From Candidatus Gastranaerophilales bacterium (GTDB lineage Bacteria; Cyanobacteriota; Vampirovibrionia; Gastranaerophilales; Gastranaerophilaceae), in assembly GCA_944326475.1 (NCBI GenBank), contig CALVEC010000007.1:62001-126000 (forward strand): a DNA stretch of 64,000 nt, written 5' to 3'. Below are positions 44,387-52,994 of the stretch, piece by piece (position 1 is the first letter of the stretch; each line of letters begins with the position of its first letter). A model generated the notes under the pieces. It saw nothing but the letters and a program-made list of their open reading frames with translations. It made no database searches and had not been told where the DNA came from. The translations under genes were made by a program, and so were the position numbers.

Positions 44387-45184
44387 TTATTTCCTTATTT
44401 TATCCTGCATAAAATAATCATCAAAAAACTGAAGGCTTTCTTTTAGTTCGTTTTTATCGAAAATTTCAAAAACCATTTTCGGGTTTAGATTCAAGTTTTT
44501 TATTGTTTGAAAAACTTCTTGAACATTTATTGTTCCTTTAAGAATGGTATTATGTGAATCGTCTTTTCCGTAATTGTTGTGCAAATGCATGTGATAGAGG
44601 TATTTGTTGTATGATTGAATCCAATCAACAACCGGAACTTTTGAATGAATATTAACATGCCCTATATCCAGTGATACTTTCAGGTTTGGTGAATTTACTT
44701 CTTTAACTACGTCTAAGATAAATTCCGGTGTTTTTTCCTGAACATTTTCAAGAACAGCAGTTATTCCCGTGTATTCAAATTGTTTTACAAATGTTTTCCA
44801 AAATGCTGTGAATTTTTCTTTAAACATCAATCTGTACATGCTGTGATTAAGATACGCATTAAATCCGGTATGATAAACAACGGTTTTTGCTCCTAAGTAT
44901 TTAGCAGCATCTAATGACTGTTGGAATCTTTTTATTGATACCTCTTTTATAAGAGGATCCAGGCTTACAACCGATAAGTCAAATAAAAAACCGTGAAGAC
45001 TTGTTTCTCCTTTAAAATAAAAAAGAGCTTTTTTCATTGCTTCTATTCTTTTTGTAAAAGTAGAATCTATGTCATCTAAATTTGGAGCAAACCGGCTTAT
45101 TTCAAGATTGCAGTTCAAATCTGCCGCCAGTTTAACGGCATCTTCAAAGTTTTTTGTAACAGATGATGATATAAATTTTTGCAT
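44387..45184 (-). CDS. TIM-barrel metalloenzyme (xylose isomerase/AP endonuclease 2 superfamily)
   Basis: 265 residues from ATG 45184; a TTG at 45223 could extend it. The barrel is shown by SLHGFLFDLSVVSLDP, AKYLGAKTVVYHTGF (metal His), ITAVLENVQEKTPE (Glu), KVSLDIGHVNIHS (Asp-His), YLYHMHLHNNYGKDDSHN (His-His) and PKMVFEIFD (final Glu). These match the divalent-metal set of sugar isomerases and endonuclease IV relatives. The specific reaction is unknown. In an operon with the degenerate signalling protein and isochorismatase genes. Confidence 0.82.
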   Translation of the reverse strand: MQKFISSSVTKNFEDAVKLAADLNCNLEISRFAPNLDDIDSTFTKRIEAMKKALFYFKGETSLHGFLFDLSVVSLDPLIKEVSIKRFQQSLDAAKYLGAKTVVYHTGFNAYLNHSMYRLMFKEKFTAFWKTFVKQFEYTGITAVLENVQEKTPEFILDVVKEVNSPNLKVSLDIGHVNIHSKVPVVDWIQSYNKYLYHMHLHNNYGKDDSHNTILKGTINVQEVFQTIKNLNLNPKMVFEIFDKNELKESLQFFDDYFMQDKIRK

Positions 45185-45219
45185 AATGTATTTTTCTTTT
45201 TCTACAAAAACATAATACA

Positions 45220-46464
45220 TCAAATGCTTAAATTTTGAAATTCATTGATAAATTCATCTAACAGGTTGCCGAGCTTTGTTGTTGTCATCTCTGAAATATC
45301 AAGCGAAAGTCTTTTGTTGTTGATATTTTCATATTCTTTCCCATGGGTTATGTCTATATTTATTTTTGTATAACCGGGATAGGTAAGCTCAAAGATGCTT
45401 TTTAGCTTTTCATTTTCAAGAAGAAAATAACAGTCGTTTTCCTCTGTTTTGTATTGAATTGTTGTTTTAAACAATTTTTCTTCAATTCTTTTTTGTGTCT
45501 GATAAAACAAAGGTGCTACTATATATTCTATTTTTTTGTGGAATGCCTGTTTAAAAAGTTTAAAGTTTTTAATTATTGGTTTTTGGTGTTTTTTGGGTGC
45601 CAATTTTGAAACGGGTGTACTTCTTGCAACAAGATATGAGTTTCCTTTCAACAATGCTTTTGCTAAAAATTTGTTTGCCTGTTGTTCTGCTTCTTCAAAA
45701 GAAGAATTGTTCAATTCAACAATGCCAGCACTTATTGTGCAGTTCTTCGGAAGCTCATTTTTTATTTTTGAGAATATAGTTGTTGTGTCTTTTGCTTTTG
45801 TTTTTTCAAACCATAAATACAACTTAAAATCGTTTGCAAACCCGATAACATCTGTCGCTCTTATATTCTTTTTTATGATGGATGCAAGATGAGCGGGAGA
45901 GAGAATACTTCTTGTATTTACATCCGGAGCAACAACGGCTAATGCACCTTTTCCGTTTTCGCTTTTTGTTTTTATTATTTTGTTTATATAGTCTTTGGTG
46001 TACAAATCATTTTCTTTGTCTACGATGTTAAGCTGAGCAAGTATATTCTTTTTTGTTTCAAGATTCCTTTCAAGCTCTTTTTTCTGTAAAGCCCACAAAA
46101 CTCTTAGCGTAAACTCCGTATCAGAAGATTTTATGTTCAAAAAATCTGATATTCCATGTTCGAAAGCACTGCAGAGCAGTTCATCATTAGTTTTTGAAAA
46201 AATCGGAATAATCTGGCACTGACTAAAATCAGGGTTTTGGGATACTTTGTTTATAAAATTCAAAAACTCTGATTCCCGCTTTTTGCCTTTGTCTATGTAG
46301 TAAAAAACAATACAGGGTTTTTCTTTTTTTATTACAGAAAAAGCGTTTTCGTATTTTGCAGCAGAAAAATTGTCAATATTTCTAAGCAAAAGAAGCTTGT
46401 TTTTTATTAAATCAGAGACAATGCTGTTGTCGGTTATTAATAAAATATTATTTTCTGTATTCAT
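45220..46464 (-). CDS. Receiver-like plus degenerate GGDEF-like protein
   Basis: 414 residues from ATG 46464. Residues 5-125 look like a response-regulator receiver (NILLITDNSIVSDLIKN, IVFYYIDKG, IIPIFSKTNDELL, GISDFLNIKSS), but the phosphoacceptor Asp appears replaced near FYYID. Residues about 150-285 resemble a GGDEF domain (LYTKDYINKIIKTKS, IIKKNIRATDVIGFANDFKL, NCTISAGIVELNNSSFEEAE). The GG(D/E)EF loop itself reads GFANDF, so cyclase activity is unlikely. The C-terminal 130 residues have no match that I can name. It may be a non-catalytic c-di-GMP or protein-binding module. Confidence 0.7.
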   Translation of the reverse strand: MNTENNILLITDNSIVSDLIKNKLLLLRNIDNFSAAKYENAFSVIKKEKPCIVFYYIDKGKKRESEFLNFINKVSQNPDFSQCQIIPIFSKTNDELLCSAFEHGISDFLNIKSSDTEFTLRVLWALQKKELERNLETKKNILAQLNIVDKENDLYTKDYINKIIKTKSENGKGALAVVAPDVNTRSILSPAHLASIIKKNIRATDVIGFANDFKLYLWFEKTKAKDTTTIFSKIKNELPKNCTISAGIVELNNSSFEEAEQQANKFLAKALLKGNSYLVARSTPVSKLAPKKHQKPIIKNFKLFKQAFHKKIEYIVAPLFYQTQKRIEEKLFKTTIQYKTEENDCYFLLENEKLKSIFELTYPGYTKINIDITHGKEYENINNKRLSLDISEMTTTKLGNLLDEFINEFQNLSI

Positions 46465-46482
46465 TTTTACTCTCAACAATCG

Positions 46483-46510
46483 TTAATTATATTTTATATC
46501 AAAGTATAAA
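46483..46510 (+). promoter_or_regulatory. Candidate promoter of the structured RNA
   Basis: TATAAA at 46505-46510 with TTAATT at 46483-46488, spacing 16. The expected start near 46517 falls just before the closing helix of the RNA at 46521. Confidence 0.45.
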
Positions 46511-46520
46511 TCCGGTAAAT

Positions 46521-46701
46521 ATATTGTCTGAGAGTAACCTCGCTTGTAGAATTGGTACACTGAGTGCGAGTGGCACCGCGCCTGACATTTTGCACTCTGC
46601 CGAAGAAACAATTAAGTATTGTTTTTTTAGAGGGAGGCTGAGTGAGAAACGAAGTTTCTCCGTGCCGTATAGTTATTTCATCGGGGTCTGTTGACTATAT
46701 G
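46521..46701 (+). ncRNA. Structured non-coding RNA of unassigned family
   Basis: About 180 bases without a gene but with strong secondary-structure potential. A closing helix pairs ATATTGTC (46521-46528) with GACTATAT (46693-46700, one T-T mismatch) and continues CCTCG (46538-46542) with CGGGG (46682-46686). Inside are hairpins GAGTGC/GCACTC (46562-46567, 46592-46597), AAACAAT/ATTGTTT (46606-46612, 46618-46624) and GAGAAAC-GAA-GTTTCTC (46644-46660). TGGCACCGCG at 46571-46580 equals the T-box core UGGNACCGCG, but there is no room upstream for a T-box specifier stem. It has a candidate promoter and a terminator at 46756-46789. Size is like 6S RNA, without clear match. Confidence 0.6.
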
Positions 46702-46755
46702 AAAAATTAAACATGCCAAAATTTTTTTCAAAATTATCCAAAAATCATGTCATGA

Positions 46756-46789
46756 GCATGCCAAAAATATATTTTTGGCATGCTTTTTT
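46756..46789 (+). terminator. Strong terminator after the structured RNA
   Basis: A 28-base perfect palindrome from 46756 to 46783 (14-base arms beginning GCATGCCAAAAA) followed by six T residues. It lies upstream of flagellin, so it ends a transcript from the RNA locus and insulates fliC. Confidence 0.9.
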
Positions 46790-47014
46790 GTGTTTTTTTG
46801 CAAAAGTTCATACTTTAGTTTGGAAATTTTCCAACTAAATAAGCATAAAGAAGCCATGAAAAAGTCCGTTATATAGGAATGTAAGAAAGAAAAGTCATCA
46901 TAAACTCAATAAATGTAAGGCTAAGCGAGTAGTAGGGTTTTGTATACCCTTACCCGTGCTGCATTTGAGAGTACAAGGAAGTACAGTAAAACATCTCATG
47001 AAAGGAGAACAACT
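46790..47014 (+). promoter_or_regulatory. Flagellin promoter and leader
   Basis: A 225-base region between the terminator and fliC. At 46814-46839 lies an inverted repeat with arms TTTAGTT(T)GGAAA and TTTCCAACTAAA (one bulged T), a candidate operator or RNA hairpin. GTAGGGT and TACCCTTAC about 46930-46955 can pair in the leader. I did not find a clear sigma-28 promoter (TAAA-N15-GCCGATAA). The AAAGGAGAA site precedes ATG 47015. Confidence 0.5.
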
Positions 47015-47890
47015 ATGCCTATTATTGTAAACACAAACATGTCAGCTATTAAGACACAAAGAAATTTAACCAATGCTACAAATGACTTGAACAAAGCTTT
47101 AAACAGAATGTCAACCGGTTTGAGGGTAAACTCCTCTGCTGATGATGCAGCAGGTATGTTTGTTGCATCTACTTTAGATACTCAAATTAGAGGTTCAAAA
47201 GTTGCACAAGATAACGTTGCAACCGGTATAAATGTACTACAAACTGTTGAAGGTGATATATCAGTAATTGAAGACAACCTTCTTCGTATAAGAGACTTGG
47301 CAACACAGGCAGCAAACGGAATCTATAGCGAAGAATCAATGCAGGCAATGCAAAACGAAGTTGATGCCCGTATTGAAGAAATTAACAGAATTGCAAACGC
47401 TTCAAACTTTAACGGATTAAATCTCTTGAACGGTAACGAAGCATTTAAAAACGGTTTGAGATTGCAAGTCGGAGCTAACTCAGAAAAAGAAACAAACTGT
47501 GTTGTTGTTCCCGCTGAAATATTTGCAAACGCAGAGGCTTCGTCTCTCGGGCTTATTGCCAAGAACGGTGCCCAATTCCAAACAACTGAAGAAGTCTTTA
47601 AAAGTGCTTCAAACGCAGCTTTATTTATTGCCGATGTTGACAAAGCCCTTACCAGTATGAATACACACAAAGCAACAATCGGTGCTATTCAAAACAGACT
47701 TGAATCAGCAAACGATTCGCTGACTACAATGATTGAGAATGCAACTGCTGCAAAATCAACAATTATGGATGCAGATATCGCAGAAGAAAGTGCTAACTAT
47801 ACAAGAGCAACTATTCTTCAACAAACAGCATCAACGCTTCTTGTTCAGGCAAATTCACTGCCTCAAATAGCTTTAACTTTATTACAATAA
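47015..47890 (+). CDS. fliC: Flagellin
   Basis: 291 residues, the filament subunit. It begins MPIIVNTNMSAIKTQRNL. The N-terminal D0/D1 signature is NKALNRMSTGLRVNSSADDA, then AAGMFVASTLDTQIRG, VLQTVEGDISVIEDNLLRIR and ANASNFNGLNLLNG. The C-terminal block is AIQNRLESANDSLTTMIENA with MDADIAEESANYTR and QTASTLLVQANSLPQIALTLL. The central variable domain is very short, so the filament surface is minimal. Strong ribosome-binding site. A single monocistronic flagellin, far from the hook operon. Confidence 0.97.
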   Translation: MPIIVNTNMSAIKTQRNLTNATNDLNKALNRMSTGLRVNSSADDAAGMFVASTLDTQIRGSKVAQDNVATGINVLQTVEGDISVIEDNLLRIRDLATQAANGIYSEESMQAMQNEVDARIEEINRIANASNFNGLNLLNGNEAFKNGLRLQVGANSEKETNCVVVPAEIFANAEASSLGLIAKNGAQFQTTEEVFKSASNAALFIADVDKALTSMNTHKATIGAIQNRLESANDSLTTMIENATAAKSTIMDADIAEESANYTRATILQQTASTLLVQANSLPQIALTLLQ

Positions 47891-47908
47891 TAGATAGTTG
47901 ATGACAGT

Positions 47909-47936
47909 GCCCGGAAGTATTTTCCGGGCTTTTTTT
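47909..47936 (+). terminator. Intrinsic terminator of flagellin
   Basis: Eight-base GC-rich stem GCCCGGAA (47909-47916) and TTCCGGGC (47922-47929), five-base loop, then T7. Confidence 0.93.
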
Positions 47937-47950
47937 CATGAAAAAATTTT

Positions 47951-49159
47951 TTATTTTAAAGATGCAGCGCAAACATAACCTGTTGACCAGCAGTTTTGGA
48001 GATTGAAACCGCCGGTCAATCCGTCTACATCAATAACTTCTCCGCAAAAATACAGATTTTTAATTATTTTTGATTCCATTGTTTTTGGATTAATTTCTTT
48101 TAAGTCAACTCCGCCTGCTGTTACTATTTCTTCTCCGTTTTTTACTGCTGTTATGTTTAGGCTAAATTCTGTGATGTTTTTGACTATTGCCATCCTGTCT
48201 TCTTTTTTTAACTGACCGCTTTTTGTTTTTGGGTTTATTTTGTTTATTAATAATATTTTTTCGGCAAGTCCGCGCGGAATGTACATATCCAGAACATTCA
48301 AAATATCTTTTTGAGGGTTTGTTTTTATTGATTCAATTAATACGTCTTCAAAATTTTCAAAGTTTGTGAGATTTATCTTTATGTTTAAAGGATTTTTTTT
48401 GCAAAAATCCTGATAAGCGCAGTAAGAAGATATTTTGTAGCTTAAAGGACCCGAGATACCAAAATGTGTAAAAAGCAAATCACCTTCTTGTTGTGTAACT
48501 TTTTTGTTTTCAAAATATACTTTTGCACAAAGATTTTTTATCGTTATGCCTGACAGGTCGTAAAACTCTTGTTCTTCTGTTTTTAAGGCGCAAAGAGCCG
48601 GTTTTTGGGAAATAATGTTGTGTCCGAGTTTTTTTGCGAGTGTTTGTCCGAGTCCTCTGCCGCCTGTTGCAATAACAAGATTGTCCGCAAAAATATCAAA
48701 GTTTTTTGTTTTTATAATAAACTTTTCGTTTTTTATGTCCGTATCAACAACTTCTTCTTTTATTACTTTTATATTTTGTTTTTTTATTTTTTCCAAGAGT
48801 TTGTTTCTGACATCAGAAGAAGAATTTGACACCGGAAAAATACGAAAATCTTCCTGCATATATGTTTTTATACCTATTTCCTCAAAAAATGCCAGTGTAT
48901 CTGATGTAGAGAATTTTGAAAAAATTGAAAGCAAAAATTTTTCACCCCGCGGGTAGTATTTTACAAGTTCCCGAAAATCAAATTCGCCAAAAGCCAGGTT
49001 ACATCTGCCACCTCCTGTCGGGAGGAGAGTTTTTAGGAGGTCTTGTTTATCTATAATTAAAATGTCGTTGTCCGGATTTTGTGATGCAAAAACAGCAGTA
49101 AATATTCCTGCCGGACCGCCGCCTATTATTGCTGTTTTTATTTTTTGTTTAGAGTTCAT
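47951..49159 (-). CDS. HI0933/BaiN-type FAD-dependent oxidoreductase
   Basis: A 402-residue flavoprotein. The dinucleotide-binding motif is AIIGGGPAGIFTAVFA, followed by LLPTGGGRCNLAFGEF, the mark of the HI0933/YhiN family. Later LVIATGGRGLGQTLAKKLG, and the C-terminal EIVTAGGVDLKEINPKTMES and FCGEVIDVDGLTGGFNLQ complete it. Related proteins include BaiN of bile-acid metabolism, but substrates for most members are unknown. It overlaps folK by 11 bases, so the two are co-transcribed. Confidence 0.9.
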   Translation of the reverse strand: MNSKQKIKTAIIGGGPAGIFTAVFASQNPDNDILIIDKQDLLKTLLPTGGGRCNLAFGEFDFRELVKYYPRGEKFLLSIFSKFSTSDTLAFFEEIGIKTYMQEDFRIFPVSNSSSDVRNKLLEKIKKQNIKVIKEEVVDTDIKNEKFIIKTKNFDIFADNLVIATGGRGLGQTLAKKLGHNIISQKPALCALKTEEQEFYDLSGITIKNLCAKVYFENKKVTQQEGDLLFTHFGISGPLSYKISSYCAYQDFCKKNPLNIKINLTNFENFEDVLIESIKTNPQKDILNVLDMYIPRGLAEKILLINKINPKTKSGQLKKEDRMAIVKNITEFSLNITAVKNGEEIVTAGGVDLKEINPKTMESKIIKNLYFCGEVIDVDGLTGGFNLQNCWSTGYVCAASLK

Positions 49160-49658
49160 TTATTTTTGTTCCGAAAAGATAGACATCCTCAACTTCTTCA
49201 AGTTCATCATAAAGCTCTGTTATTGTTTTTTCAAGTTTCGGATGTTTAAAATCCGGAATGAGTTCAAGCAGCGGTACTAGAACAAAAGCTCTTTTATGTA
49301 AATAAGGATGGGGAACAATTAAAAAATCTTTTTCAATAATTTCATTGTCGTAAAAAAGAATATCTATGTCTATGGGGCGTTCTCCCCAGTGTTTTTTTTT
49401 AGTTCTGTCTAATCCCAGAAGTTCTTCTATTTTCTGGCATCTTAAAAGCAAATCAACAGGTGAAAGTTTTGTTTTAAGTTCAACAGCAATATTTAAAAAC
49501 CAGTTTTGATTTTTTTCACCCCAGGGTTCTGTTTCATAAATTGCTGAGGTTCTGATTATTTTTGTATCATCAGACAGGTTAAAAAGGTTTACAGCTTGAT
49601 TTATCAACTGAAAACGGTCACCTGTATTTGAACCTAAACACAAATAAACAATTGCCAT
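49149..49658 (-). CDS. folK: HPPK, 6-hydroxymethyl-7,8-dihydropterin pyrophosphokinase
   Basis: A 169-residue enzyme of folate synthesis. Signatures: VYLCLGSNTGDRFQLI at the start, SAIYETEPWGEKNQNWFLN, and the catalytic GERPIDIDILFYDN, then VPHPYLHKRAFVLVPLLEL. No Shine-Dalgarno site; TACAAT on the minus strand lies six bases before ATG 49658, fitting the leaderless pattern. The next folate genes are not in the window. Confidence 0.95.
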   Translation of the reverse strand: MAIVYLCLGSNTGDRFQLINQAVNLFNLSDDTKIIRTSAIYETEPWGEKNQNWFLNIAVELKTKLSPVDLLLRCQKIEELLGLDRTKKKHWGERPIDIDILFYDNEIIEKDFLIVPHPYLHKRAFVLVPLLELIPDFKHPKLEKTITELYDELEEVEDVYLFGTKINEL

Positions 49659-49774
49659 AAAAATATTGTATATTTTTTTGTTAATTTTTACAAATATAAG
49701 TTCTAATATATCTTTATTTTGTTGTTTTTATATAAATTTTGTTTTTATATAGAATCATAGATAAGAGTTTGAGT

Positions 49775-51433
49775 ATGATAAAAAAAATACTAATTATATT
49801 TTTATTTTTGATATTTTTTATGCCGCCGGAGGCGCAGGCTGTAAAAGCTGATAACGGAAAGCTTATTAAGGTTGGTATAAGTGATAATTCTTTCGCAAAC
49901 TATTATGTATCATCCGCAAAAATCTCAGCAACGGATGAATTTAGAGTTGTTGATAAAACATCAGGCACAGAAATAGGTGTTTTTCAGGCAGATAAAATAA
50001 TAGCGGTTGATATTAAAGCCAATCTCTTTTTCATTAAAGATGGAGAAAATGTGATTGCAGAAAATATTAAAGGTCCGGTTGTTTTTTCTTCCGACAAAGG
50101 TTTTTTGTATGTGGACGGACTTAAAAGAGCCGGCAAACAGGCATTGTATCGCGGAACTTTTGAGCTTACAAAAGTTGAGACAAAAAAAAATTTGTTCAGC
50201 ATAATAAATATACTTGACCTTACCTCTTATTTAAGAGGAGTTGTTCCTAATGAAATGCCATCATATTTCGGGTTGGAAGCATTGAAGGCACAGACTGTTA
50301 CTGCCAGGAATTACGTGTTAAGACCGAGAGATAAAAATTTTTATAACTTTGATGTCTGTGATTCTGTGGCATGTCAGGTTTATTTTGGCGCAAACACAGA
50401 GGACGAACTCGCTGATGAAGCAATTCTTGAGACAAATAACATAGTTGCCCTCTATAACGGTGAACTTATTCTCGCTTTATACAGTTCAACAGCGGGCGGA
50501 TATACGGAAAGTTATGAAAATGCTTTTTCTGATCCGGGCACAAAAAATTTTCCGGCAGTGTCGTTGCCGTATTTAAAAGGAGTGCCGGACAATAAGAGTT
50601 TTCTTCCGTTAACAAAAGAAGAAGATGCGGCAAAGTTTTACAAATCAGAACCGTCCACTTTTGACAACAAATCTTCTTATTTTAGATGGACAAAGGAATG
50701 GACACAGCAGGAACTCTCTGATTCTTTAAAACAAAACCTGAAAAAGCAGTCAGCGACAGGTTTTGTTTTTCCTGCACTTAAAAACGAAGAAGATTTCGGA
50801 CTTGTTCAGGATATACAAGTTACCAAAAGAGGTGTTTCGGGAAAAATTGTATCCATGAACATAGTTACTGACAAAGGTGTTTATACTGTTCAAAAAGAAC
50901 TTGTAATACGCCGCAGTTTTTGTAAAGACGGAAAAGCGTTGCCGTCTGCGAATGTAGTTTTTGAATTTCAAAAAGATGATGAAGGCAATATAGAAAAAAT
51001 AACAGCTTACGGCGGAGGATACGGTCACGGTGTTGGAATGAGCCAGTGGGGCGCCGGTATGATGAACTCTCTTGGGTATTCTTATGATGAAATCCTGCAG
51101 CACTATTATTCCGGTGTTTCTATAGGGACTTATCCCGTGACATTAACAAATAATCCAAATCAGGACACAGCTTCGCAGTCTTTTTATACAAAAAATAAAA
51201 AAGCATCTTTAATTATTGAAAACAAATTCCAGTTTACTGACTTGATAGTTGTTATTAATGCCCAGGAGCTGAAACTTGAGATATCTCCGCATTTGTTTAA
51301 CAAAGTAAAAGTTGACTTAAGCCCCTATCTTGTTTCCGGTATAAACAATATTACATACATAATGCCCTATCGTGATACAAATAACAAATCAATAAAAATG
51401 CATGTTGAACTGAAAGAGGCTGTGAATGAGTAA
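49775..51433 (+). CDS. SpoIID/LytB-domain peptidoglycan hydrolase
   Basis: 552 residues from ATG 49775. Residues 1-25 form a signal peptide (KKILIIFLFLIFFMPPEAQA). The SpoIID domain has YLRGVVPNEMPSYFGLEALK with catalytic-type Glu, AQTVTARNYVLRPRD, DSVACQVYFGA, and LALYSSTAGGYTESYENAF, and the C-terminal GYGHGVGMSQWGAGMM. Related enzymes cleave glycan strands denuded of stem peptides. The C-terminal 100 residues form a beta-rich domain (IENKFQFTDLIVVINAQE). Its stop overlaps murJ, tying it to wall synthesis. Not evidence of sporulation: cyanobacteria carry the domain. Confidence 0.9.
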   Translation: MIKKILIIFLFLIFFMPPEAQAVKADNGKLIKVGISDNSFANYYVSSAKISATDEFRVVDKTSGTEIGVFQADKIIAVDIKANLFFIKDGENVIAENIKGPVVFSSDKGFLYVDGLKRAGKQALYRGTFELTKVETKKNLFSIINILDLTSYLRGVVPNEMPSYFGLEALKAQTVTARNYVLRPRDKNFYNFDVCDSVACQVYFGANTEDELADEAILETNNIVALYNGELILALYSSTAGGYTESYENAFSDPGTKNFPAVSLPYLKGVPDNKSFLPLTKEEDAAKFYKSEPSTFDNKSSYFRWTKEWTQQELSDSLKQNLKKQSATGFVFPALKNEEDFGLVQDIQVTKRGVSGKIVSMNIVTDKGVYTVQKELVIRRSFCKDGKALPSANVVFEFQKDDEGNIEKITAYGGGYGHGVGMSQWGAGMMNSLGYSYDEILQHYYSGVSIGTYPVTLTNNPNQDTASQSFYTKNKKASLIIENKFQFTDLIVVINAQELKLEISPHLFNKVKVDLSPYLVSGINNITYIMPYRDTNNKSIKMHVELKEAVNE

Positions 51434-52994
51434 AACACAGAGTCTTTTAAAAGCAGCTTGGATTATTGCTTTTGTTACTGTTATCAGCAAGCTTATAGGT
51501 TTTTTAAGAGATGTTGTGATTGCAAATTATTATGGGGCAGGAATGGTTTCTGATGCGTATTTTTATGCATACCAGATTCCGGCACTTGCTATTGTTCTGC
51601 TTGGCGGAATCGGCGGACCTTTCCACAGTGCGGTTGTTTCTGTTTTTTCAAAAATAATTCCCGACCTTGATGAAAAAGCATCGCCGTTAGTAAACAAGCT
51701 TTTTAATACCTTTTTAACCTCGACATTTCTTGTTTTTTTAGTACTTGCCGTTTTATGTTTTGTTTTTTCTGATGTGATAATGGGGTTAATTATCTCAAAC
51801 GGCAGTCCTGAACTTATTCACCTGGCAGGGCTTCATTTGAAAATAATGTCGCCTGCGCTAGTTGTCGGCGGTGTCGTTGGTATTTATTACGGTATTTTAA
51901 TTACTTATAAAGAATTTTTGATACCAAATATTTCACCTATGCTTATGAGTATTGCAATAATTGCCATAATCTCTCTTGTAAAAAATGACAGTACAGGTGT
52001 TGTTCTTGCCGGAGCGACAACGATCGGAGCTTTATGCCAGTTTGTCTATCAGCTTCCAAAGCTAAAATCTCTCGGTTTTTCGTTTAAACCAAATTTTGAT
52101 ATAAAACACAATGAAAACTTTAAAAACCTTCTGGAGCTTTTGTTTCCTGCTATTTTGAGTTCTACGGTCGGACAGATTTATATTTATGTAGACATGTTTT
52201 TTGCGTCGCAGCTGCAGGAGGGTGCATGGTCTGCTGTCGGGTATGCAAACAGACTATTTCAGTTTCCTGTGGGTATTCTTGTTACTGCTTTTCTTGTGCC
52301 GTTGTTTCCTATTTTTTCAAAGCTTGTCGGTGAAAAAAATTATGATGATATAAGGTATTATTTTAATAAAGGGGTCGGATTGCTTAATTTTGTAGCTTTT
52401 CCGATTCTTGTTTTGATTATACTTCTTGCATCAAACGCCGTACAGCTTGTGTTTCAAAGGGGAGCTTTTGATGCAACAGCGACGATGATGGTATCAGAAG
52501 CTTTGTGTTACTTGTCGATTGCTATTATTCCCTATGTGTTTAGAGATTCTATAACCCGTGTTTTTTATGCGTTTAATGATTCAAGAACTCCGTTTTTTGT
52601 GGCTTTGTCTTCGGTTGTTATTAAGTTTATTTTGAACTTTTTCTTTGTAAGCAGACTGGGAATCGGCGGTATTACACTGTCAACTTCTCTTGTTACACTG
52701 ATTAACGGTTTTTGGCTCGGACTTTTAATAAAGAAAAAAATGTCTATGAATTATGGTTTATATTTTAAAAACATAATGAAAATGACAGTGATATCTGTAT
52801 TTACATATTTTGTCTGCTTACAGGTTTACAGACTTTGGGACAAATTCTTCCTGCCATCTATGGCAGCTTTGATATTCAAAATTATTTTGATAACATTTGT
52901 TTGTGCTGTTGTATACAGCCTTCTTGCTGCATTATTCAGGATTCCTTACGTATACGAACTCTACGGAAGGGTGAAAGGAAAGATAATAAAATAA
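51426..52994 (+). CDS. murJ: Lipid II flippase MurJ (MviN)
   Basis: A 522-residue polytopic membrane protein with about 14 hydrophobic segments. The N-terminus AAWIIAFVTVISKLIGFLRD and VVIANYYGAGMVSDAYFYA is family-typical, as are LFPAILSSTVGQIYIYVDMF and FQFPVGILVTAFLVPLFPIF, then LVFQRGAFDATATMMVSEAL. It transports lipid II across the inner membrane for peptidoglycan. It overlaps the SpoIID gene and the following tsaC gene (TAATG). Confidence 0.95.
   Translation: MSKTQSLLKAAWIIAFVTVISKLIGFLRDVVIANYYGAGMVSDAYFYAYQIPALAIVLLGGIGGPFHSAVVSVFSKIIPDLDEKASPLVNKLFNTFLTSTFLVFLVLAVLCFVFSDVIMGLIISNGSPELIHLAGLHLKIMSPALVVGGVVGIYYGILITYKEFLIPNISPMLMSIAIIAIISLVKNDSTGVVLAGATTIGALCQFVYQLPKLKSLGFSFKPNFDIKHNENFKNLLELLFPAILSSTVGQIYIYVDMFFASQLQEGAWSAVGYANRLFQFPVGILVTAFLVPLFPIFSKLVGEKNYDDIRYYFNKGVGLLNFVAFPILVLIILLASNAVQLVFQRGAFDATATMMVSEALCYLSIAIIPYVFRDSITRVFYAFNDSRTPFFVALSSVVIKFILNFFFVSRLGIGGITLSTSLVTLINGFWLGLLIKKKMSMNYGLYFKNIMKMTVISVFTYFVCLQVYRLWDKFFLPSMAALIFKIILITFVCAVVYSLLAALFRIPYVYELYGRVKGKIIK

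Noticed and set aside
46571-46580. T-box riboswitch core TGGCACCGCG
   Set aside because: A classical T-box needs a long specifier stem upstream and a terminator soon after the motif. Here only about 50 bases precede it from the expected start, the terminator is 180 bases on, and the next gene is flagellin.
49775-51433. Sporulation gene spoIID
   Set aside because: The domain is widespread in non-spore-formers, including cyanobacteria, and no other sporulation genes are seen.
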